From an uncultured Oscillospiraceae bacterium (GTDB lineage: Bacteria; Bacillota; Clostridia; Oscillospirales; Oscillospiraceae), in contig CANRNA010000057.1 in NCBI GenBank assembly GCA_947631805.1, positions 1-9,033 of the forward strand: a stretch of 9,033 nucleotides of DNA. Reading direction: 5' to 3'. The notes below the pieces were generated by a model. That model ran no database searches. It worked only from the letters and a program-made list of their open reading frames with translations, and was not told where the DNA came from. Within the stretch, counting starts at the first letter, position 1, and each line of letters opens with the position of its first letter. A program made the position numbers and the translations under genes. This document shows positions 1 through 4,390 of the stretch, in pieces.

Positions 1-900
1 GACCAGCAGCAGGGCATCCTGGTGCCCAACCAGGACGCGGAGACCGTCCGCAAGATATACGATCTCTACATCCAGGGCTACTCCACCAGCAAGATCGCCG
101 GTATCCTGGGACTGCTGCACGAGCGGCTGGTGTCGAACGTGCTGGGGCGCCGGTGCTATCTGGGCTTGGTGACCTACAAGGGCCAGGAATTTCCCGGCTG
201 TCACGAGGCCATCCTCAGCGAGGAGACCTACGAACTGGCCGTGCGGAAGATGCATGAACGCTCCGTTGCCCACGCCCCCGTCAAGGCCTCCCACCTGCTC
301 ACCGGGCTCATCTACTGCGGCTGCTGCGGCGGACGGCTCCGGTATCAGAAGTGGGGCAAGGCGGGCTTCAAGCTGGTCTGCTACTCCCACGACCCGGCCA
401 AGGCCCACATGGTCAGGGACCCGGACTGCGCCTATGAGCCGGTCTGGTCCCACCAGATCGAGAGCATCGTCCTGGGCGACCTGTTCAACATCTCCGCCGA
501 TATGCGGTCCGGCAAGGAAGCCGACGCCCTGGCGATCATCGACCCGGTGGTGGAGCTGAAAAACCGCATCCGGCAGACGGAGAACAAGCTGGAGCGGCTC
601 TACACCCTGTACGCCGAGGGGACGGACGACACGCTCCTCAAGGTCATCCAGGACACCAAGCAGGCTCTGGTCACTCTACAGGCTCAATACGAGCAGGAGA
701 AGGAGGACCAGGCCAGCACCCGGCGGCTGGCCCTCATCCGGGATCAGGTGGCCAACATCGCGGAGACCTGGCCCTACCTGACCGACCTGCAGAAGCAGAC
801 CATGATCCGGGACTGCGTGAGCCGGATCATCATCACCAACGAGAGGGTGCAGATATTCTACACCTTCAAGGAAAGCGGCGGACAGCAAAAAAGCGCCTGA
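1..900 (+). CDS. Large serine recombinase (site-specific integrase), C-terminal part; 5' end outside window
   Basis: The reading frame is open from base 1 and ends with TGA at 898-900, so the gene begins left of the window and the GTG at 22 is internal. About 299 residues are visible. Numbering from that GTG, residues 3-75 are a Recombinase (PF07508-type) domain with the typical ETVRKIYDLYIQGYS helix and a shortened linker before CYLGLVTYKG. Residues 95-137 form a zinc ribbon with likely ligands C99, C102, C120 and C136. Residues 175-232 are a charged coiled-coil, and a small C-terminal domain follows. The N-terminal catalytic domain with the nucleophilic serine is off-window. The family cuts and rejoins DNA at attP/attB sites to integrate or excise an element, with direction usually set by an accessory factor. 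Its position beside the interrupted sigG makes it the likely enzyme for this junction. Confidence 0.93.
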   Translation, partial: DQQQGILVPNQDAETVRKIYDLYIQGYSTSKIAGILGLLHERLVSNVLGRRCYLGLVTYKGQEFPGCHEAILSEETYELAVRKMHERSVAHAPVKASHLLTGLIYCGCCGGRLRYQKWGKAGFKLVCYSHDPAKAHMVRDPDCAYEPVWSHQIESIVLGDLFNISADMRSGKEADALAIIDPVVELKNRIRQTENKLERLYTLYAEGTDDTLLKVIQDTKQALVTLQAQYEQEKEDQASTRRLALIRDQVANIAETWPYLTDLQKQTMIRDCVSRIIITNERVQIFYTFKESGGQQKSA

Positions 901-953
901 TACCAATGGTTTCAGGGCTTTGCTCCGTACTTTTTCCACCTATACCATCGATC
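1..953. mobile_element. Right-hand end of a serine-recombinase element integrated inside sigG
   Basis: Everything left of about 951-953 is read as the end of an integrated element whose other end lies outside the window. Seen: a serine recombinase gene stops at 900, only 31 bases before an attachment-like inverted repeat (932-973), and homology to sigG on the minus strand ends at the centre of that repeat. Known: large serine integrases are commonly encoded next to the attachment site and recombine at a central dinucleotide between imperfect inverted half-sites. Inferred: the element is a skin-like intervening element, prophage remnant or integrative element. Size and cargo cannot be judged from here. 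Confidence 0.85.
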
Positions 954-1237
954 GGCACCCCGTAGGTGGAAAATTTCACGTCCTGGGAGATGTCAAAGTT
1001 GTCGATGGCCTTGATGAGCCCGATGCAGCCCACCTGGAACAGGTCGTCCACGTTCTCGCCCCGACCGGCGAATTTCTGGATAACGCTCAGCACCAGCCGC
1101 AGGTTGCCCGATATCAGCTCTTCCCGGGCCTGCATGTCCCCTTCCTTCGCCCGGACCAGAAGCGCCCGTGTCTCCTCGTTTTTGAGCACCTTCAGCCTGG
1201 CAGTGTTCACGCCGCAGATCTCCACTTTGCATTGCAA
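866..1237 (-). CDS. sigG: RNA polymerase sporulation sigma factor SigG, 5' fragment interrupted by mobile element
   Basis: The first 95 residues match SigG: the signature start KVEICGV, then KVLKNEE, GNLRLVLSVIQKF, ENVDDLFQVGCIGLIKAIDNFD and VKFSTYGVP. SigG in Bacillus subtilis is about 260 residues and continues MIIGEIRR at this point. Here the frame instead runs into unrelated element sequence (DGIGGKST...) and stops at 866, overlapping the 3' end of the recombinase gene by 35 bases. The fragment keeps regions 2.1-2.3, which contact core polymerase, but loses most of region 2.4 and all of regions 3 and 4, so it cannot act as a normal sigma factor. Start: TTG at 1237, with AGAGGGG eight bases upstream and the residues aligning with SigG N-termini. 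SigG directs late forespore transcription. The remaining 3' part is expected at the far end of the element; excision between 952 and 953 would rejoin the frame. Confidence 0.92.
   Translation of the reverse strand: MQCKVEICGVNTARLKVLKNEETRALLVRAKEGDMQAREELISGNLRLVLSVIQKFAGRGENVDDLFQVGCIGLIKAIDNFDISQDVKFSTYGVPIDGIGGKSTEQSPETIGIRRFFAVRRFP
932..973. other. Putative attL/attR attachment site inside sigG
   Basis: Two perfect 11-bp arms, TTTTCCACCTA (932-942) and TAGGTGGAAAA (963-973), are separated by 20 bp. The symmetry centre is 952/953. The right half (953-973) is sigG coding sequence (minus strand, residues STYGVP). The left half belongs to the element. SigG similarity is lost right after minus-strand CCGAT (955-951), which overlaps the symmetry centre, so the crossover dinucleotide is plausibly TC (plus) / GA (minus) at 952-953. 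A symmetric, roughly 42-bp site with a non-palindromic centre is what a large serine integrase uses. The exact core cannot be fixed without the far end of the element or an uninterrupted relative. Confidence 0.75.
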
Positions 1238-1275
1238 CGGACTATCCCCTCTCGTTTCGTCTTGTCAGGCAGAGA

Positions 1276-1305
1276 TAGTGTTGCCAAGAGTGGTAAATTT
1301 GATTC
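1276..1305 (-). promoter_or_regulatory. Sigma-F-like promoter for sigG
   Basis: On the minus strand GGCAACACTA (1285-1276) fits the sigma-F -10 pattern GGnnAnAHTR at every defined position. GAATC (1305-1301) lies exactly 15 bp upstream and matches the GYATA -35 element at 3 of 5 positions. Transcription would start near 1269, about 30 bases before the TTG codon. In sporulating Firmicutes sigG is first transcribed by sigma-F and then by sigma-G itself, so the placement is biologically apt. The -35 match is partial. Confidence 0.6.
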
Positions 1306-1362
1306 ACAGGCCCAAAACCGGGAAAAAACCTCTTTCAGCGATGGAAAATTGCCGTCAGCCTC

Positions 1363-1391
1363 TTTATTTTTTCTTTTCTCTATGCTACAAT
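1363..1391 (+). promoter_or_regulatory. Sigma-A-type promoter for the radical SAM gene
   Basis: TACAAT at 1386-1391 is preceded by TGC, giving an extended -10 (TGnTACAAT). A weak -35, TTTATT (1363-1368), lies 17 bp upstream. AGAGG at 1436-1440 is the ribosome binding site, five bases before ATG 1446. Confidence 0.55.
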
Positions 1392-1445
1392 ATTATGCCA
1401 ATGCTTATGGCCCCCGACAGAAAACATCATTCGACAGAGGTTTAA

Positions 1446-2330
1446 ATGCCCATGGCTAACCCCTACAAGACAAGAGAAGGCGGCGCGACGGTCACCGTAT
1501 TCGTGCCTTACGACTGCCGGAACCACTGCCCGTTCTGCATCAACAAGCAGGAATACGCGGACACCACCGGTTTCAGCCTGGAGAAGATATGCGCCAGCAT
1601 CCGGCGGATGGATGCCATCACCCCCCGGTGTGATTTTGTATTCACCGGCGGCGAGCCCATGGCAAATCTGGACAGCCTCCAGATCATGCTGGACTGCATC
1701 CCCACCACCCACCGAGTGTTCATCAACACCACCCTCCCTGTGTTCGAGGACCAGTCCCCCCAGGACATTCTGGACTTCTTCACCCGCAACAAGGGGAAGA
1801 TCACCTGCGTGAATATCTCCCGGCACATCCAGCACTACGTGGAGGAGTCCCCCGACGAGCTGATCGGCCAGCTCCCCGTGCCCGCCCGGGTGAACTGCGT
1901 GCTGTGGAAGAACTATCCCTCGGCGGAGCTGCCCTCCTTTGTGGAGCGGTGGAAGGACCGCCATGTGTCCATCCAGTTCCGCTACGACTACACCGACACC
2001 ACCCCGGAGAACCTCTACCGGGAGGAGGACGACAAAATACTCCACGACCTGAAGAAGTACTTCACCTACAAGGGGCTGGACGGCTGCCGCATGCGCAACG
2101 GCTACCACTTCGAGTATGACGGCGTGGAGATAACCTACCACAAGACCCTGCCCTACAGCACCATCACCGAGACGGGGCCGGACGGGGTGACGTACGACAT
2201 CCTCTACGACGTTATCATCAAGCAGAACGGCGACATCCACTCCGACTGGACCGGCGTGATGATGGACGTGCCCGCCTACGAGCACGTGGTCTTCGAGCCG
2301 GACGACCAAAAGTGGCTGGAGCGGTGCTGA
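1446..2330 (+). CDS. Radical SAM domain protein of unknown substrate
   Basis: A 294-residue protein with the radical SAM cluster motif CxxxCxxC at C24, C28 and C31 (CRNHCPFC), which binds a 4Fe-4S cluster, and a GGEP motif at 68-71 that contacts S-adenosylmethionine. The N-terminal half follows the radical SAM barrel. The C-terminal half (about 200-294) has no cysteine-rich SPASM/Twitch cluster; C214 and C294 are isolated. It is short for a maturase with an auxiliary domain. Start: ATG 1446 has AGAGG at a spacing of five; a second ATG at 1452 is possible but would be 11 bases from the same site. It has its own promoter and terminator and no precursor-peptide or partner gene beside it, so it looks monocistronic. 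The family is clear; the reaction is not, and no gene name is justified. Confidence 0.85.
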   Translation: MPMANPYKTREGGATVTVFVPYDCRNHCPFCINKQEYADTTGFSLEKICASIRRMDAITPRCDFVFTGGEPMANLDSLQIMLDCIPTTHRVFINTTLPVFEDQSPQDILDFFTRNKGKITCVNISRHIQHYVEESPDELIGQLPVPARVNCVLWKNYPSAELPSFVERWKDRHVSIQFRYDYTDTTPENLYREEDDKILHDLKKYFTYKGLDGCRMRNGYHFEYDGVEITYHKTLPYSTITETGPDGVTYDILYDVIIKQNGDIHSDWTGVMMDVPAYEHVVFEPDDQKWLERC

Positions 2331-2355
2331 AAAACCATAATACACGATAGGAAAC

Positions 2356-2396
2356 GGCCTGCTGCGGCGCAGCAGGCCATTATTATTTGTTTTTTC
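2356..2396 (+). terminator. Rho-independent terminator of the radical SAM gene
   Basis: A perfect 10-bp stem, GGCCTGCTGC (2356-2365) pairing with GCAGCAGGCC (2369-2378), with a 3-base loop. It is followed by ATTATTATTTG and a six-T run (2390-2395). It lies 26 bases past the stop codon. In the opposite direction there is no real T tract, so it mainly serves the plus-strand gene. Confidence 0.88.
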
Positions 2397-2402
2397 GCCC
2401 GG

Positions 2403-3317
2403 TCAGCTTTCTGCCTCCTCCGGGCACAGGACGCGGATGATGTTGTCCACCGCCCGGTTGCCCACCTGGTCCAGACTCTCCCGGGTGCTGCCGCCCACGT
2501 GCATGGTGGCGATGAAGTTGTCCAGCCCCAGCAGGGGCATATCCCTGTCCGGGGGCTCCGTGACGAACACGTCGGAGGCCGCGCCCTGTATCCAGCCCTC
2601 TGTCAGCGCCTGGTACAGATCGTCCTCGTCCACCACCCCGCCCCGGGCGGTGTTGACCAGCAGCAGGCCGGGGTTGGCGTTTTCAAGCAGCGCCCTGCCC
2701 ACCATGCCCCTGGTCTCCGCCGTCAGAGGCACGTGAACGCTTATCATATCCATCGAACGGAAGAGCTCCTCCAGCGTGGGGACCTTTTCCATCCCCAGCG
2801 CGGCCAGCTCCTCCCCGGTCCGCCGGGGGTGATAGCAGTATATCCGGCAGGAGAAGGCGGCGCGCATGATATCCCCCACCCGGCAGGCGATGCTGCCTGC
2901 GCCGATGAGGCCCAGCTTTTTGCCGTATAGCTCCGTGCCCGCCAGGGCCGGGTCCCCGAAGCGCTGAAAGCGCCCCTCCGCCATGCCCCGGCCAATGGCC
3001 TTCATCTTCCGGCTCAGGGCCAGAAGCTGGCCCACCGCCAGCTCCGCCACCGACTCGCACCCGCCGCCGGGCACGTTCAGCACCGGTATGCCCCGCTGGC
3101 GGGCGGCCTCCAGGTCCACGCTGTCCAGGCCAATGCCGTGGACGGATATGACCTTCAGCCTTTCCGCCCGGCGGATGACGTCCCCGGTCACCGCTACCTT
3201 TCGCGTCAGTACCCCGTCCAGCTCCTCCGGCCGGTCGAAGCTGTCCGTCAGTTCAAAGCGCTCCGCCAGCCGGGCATAAGCCGACGGGGCGATCGGTTCG
3301 CTCAGATAGACCTTCAC
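2403..3317 (-). CDS. D-isomer-specific 2-hydroxyacid dehydrogenase (phosphoglycerate-dehydrogenase-like)
   Basis: A 304-residue NAD(P)-dependent dehydrogenase that interconverts a D-2-hydroxy acid and its 2-keto acid in the cytoplasm. Visible features: the substrate-domain motif SVHGIGLDSVD (58-68); the Rossmann glycine motif GLIGAGSIA (136-144), with alanine where the last glycine of GxGxxG usually lies; catalytic Arg225 in NTARGGVVDE; Glu254 in TEPP; and His273 in MHVGGST. The GGST after the histidine recalls the GAST of SerA-type enzymes, but there is no C-terminal ACT regulatory domain, so serA is not a safe name. Start: GTG at 3317 with AAAGGGGGG seven or so bases upstream. It is divergent from the AEC permease at 3467, suggesting a shared substrate such as a hydroxy or keto acid (inference). 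Confidence 0.9.
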   Translation of the reverse strand: MKVYLSEPIAPSAYARLAERFELTDSFDRPEELDGVLTRKVAVTGDVIRRAERLKVISVHGIGLDSVDLEAARQRGIPVLNVPGGGCESVAELAVGQLLALSRKMKAIGRGMAEGRFQRFGDPALAGTELYGKKLGLIGAGSIACRVGDIMRAAFSCRIYCYHPRRTGEELAALGMEKVPTLEELFRSMDMISVHVPLTAETRGMVGRALLENANPGLLLVNTARGGVVDEDDLYQALTEGWIQGAASDVFVTEPPDRDMPLLGLDNFIATMHVGGSTRESLDQVGNRAVDNIIRVLCPEEAES

Positions 3318-3339
3318 GGTCCGCCCCCCTTTCCCGGAC

Positions 3340-3368
3340 AGGATATCACAGCCATATTATCCCGTCAA
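3340..3368 (-). promoter_or_regulatory. Candidate promoter of the hydroxyacid dehydrogenase
   Basis: On the minus strand TTGACG (3368-3363), a 17-bp spacer and TATCCT (3345-3340). The start would fall near 3333, leaving a short leader that still contains the purine-rich ribosome binding site. The -35 is good; the -10 is fair. Confidence 0.5.
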
Positions 3369-3405
3369 ATGTTTTATCCCGGTCTGTTTTTTGTCAAAAT
3401 GCCAT

Positions 3406-3434
3406 TTTACATAAGTGCCGGGCCGTGGTATACT
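3406..3434 (+). promoter_or_regulatory. Strong sigma-A promoter of the AEC permease
   Basis: TTTACA (3406-3411), a 17-bp spacer and TATACT (3429-3434), the latter preceded by TGG, so it is also an extended -10. Transcription would begin near 3441, giving a leader of about 26 bases. It lies back to back with the dehydrogenase promoter, the two -35 elements being about 40 bp apart. Confidence 0.75.
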
Positions 3435-3466
3435 CATGCAGACATTGTCGGAAGAAGGGAGACCCC

Positions 3467-4381
3467 ATGGCGATATTCTCTCAGATGCTGGGATTGCAGC
3501 TGCAGCTTTTCATCCTCATTTTGGTGGGCATACTGCTGAAAAAGATAGGGCTGATAGACGTGAAGGGCCGGAAAATGCTGTCCGACCTGCTCATCGACGT
3601 CATCCTCCCGTGCAGCATCGTGGCCTCCTTCCTCAGCGGCATCGACACGTCCCCGGAGTTTGCGAAAAACTGCGCCCTGGCCCTGGTGATATGCACAGTC
3701 ATCCAGGCGGCGGTCATCTTTTTGAACCGGTTCCTGTTCGGGCGCTTTCCCACCAACCAGCGCAGCCCCATGGCCTACGGGCTCATCTGCTCCAACTCCA
3801 GCTTCATCGGTCTGCCGGTGGTAGAGGCCCTGTACGGGAGCATGGGCGTGGTGTACGGCTCCGTGTTCCAGATACCCATCCGCTTCACCATGTGGTCCGC
3901 CGGTCTGAGCCTGTTCACCAGCGTGGACCGGAAGGACGCCATCAAAAAGCTGGCCGTCCACCCCTGTATCCTGTCGGTGTTCATCGGCCTGGCGCTGATG
4001 CTCCTGCCCGTGTCCCTGCCCGGCTTCGCCCTTGACACCATCAACGCCCTGGGCCGGTGCACCATCCCCGTCTCCATGCTGGTCATCGGCTCCATCCTGG
4101 CGGACGCGGACATCCGGACCATGTTCTCCGGCCCTATCCTCTATTTCACCCTGCTCCGGCTCATCGTCGCGCCCCTGGCGGTGTACGGCATACTGTCCCT
4201 GCTGCGGGTGGACCCGCTGCTGCTGGCCATCAGCGTCATCATGACCGGCATGCCCGCCGGGAGCACAACCTCCATCCTGGCGGACAAATACGACTGCGAC
4301 AGCGTCTTTGCCGCCCAGCTGGTCTTCACCTCCACGCTTCTTTCCATGGTCACCATGCCCCTCATCTGCCTGGTGCTGTGA
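3467..4381 (+). CDS. AEC family (auxin efflux carrier) permease
   Basis: A 304-residue integral membrane protein of the AEC family, whose bacterial members move organic anions such as malate. Hydrophobic segments lie at about 8-25, 40-57, 68-88, 103-119, 165-183, 199-212, 223-246, 250-262 and 281-304. Family-typical motifs are CSNSSFIGLPVVEALYG (108-124) in the first half, and GMPAGSTTSILADKYD (261-276) followed by TSTLLSMVTMP (288-298) in the second. Start: ATG 3467 is preceded by AAGGGAG (3455-3461) at a five-base spacing and lies downstream of the promoter. An in-frame GTG at 3425 would overlap the -10 element and is rejected. The gene runs towards the MMPL exporter gene with a 9-base gap between stop codons. 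The substrate is unknown; the divergent dehydrogenase hints at hydroxy or keto acids. Confidence 0.88.
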   Translation: MAIFSQMLGLQLQLFILILVGILLKKIGLIDVKGRKMLSDLLIDVILPCSIVASFLSGIDTSPEFAKNCALALVICTVIQAAVIFLNRFLFGRFPTNQRSPMAYGLICSNSSFIGLPVVEALYGSMGVVYGSVFQIPIRFTMWSAGLSLFTSVDRKDAIKKLAVHPCILSVFIGLALMLLPVSLPGFALDTINALGRCTIPVSMLVIGSILADADIRTMFSGPILYFTLLRLIVAPLAVYGILSLLRVDPLLLAISVIMTGMPAGSTTSILADKYDCDSVFAAQLVFTSTLLSMVTMPLICLVL

Positions 4382-4390
4382 CGCCCTCGC

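Noticed and set aside
22..900. GTG at 22 as the start of the recombinase
   Set aside because: The same frame is open from base 1 (DQQQGIL...) and the protein would lack its catalytic domain; the gene simply enters from the left edge.
932..973. Inverted repeat as an intrinsic terminator for the recombinase or sigG
   Set aside because: The 20-base loop and AT-rich outer arms make a weak hairpin, and the coincidence with the sigG break point is better explained by an attachment site.
1380..2345. Long minus-strand open frame opposite the radical SAM gene
   Set aside because: Low-complexity His/Val/Gly composition and full overlap with a gene that has clear catalytic motifs; a shadow frame.
3391..3434. 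TTGTCA (3391-3396) as the -35 of the AEC promoter
   Set aside because: Spacing to TATACT is 32 bp; TTTACA at 3406-3411 with 17 bp fits.
3425..3466. Upstream GTG (3425) start for the AEC permease
   Set aside because: It overlaps the predicted -10 box (3429-3434) and the extra 14 residues are polar and Cys/Lys-rich; ATG 3467 has a good ribosome binding site.
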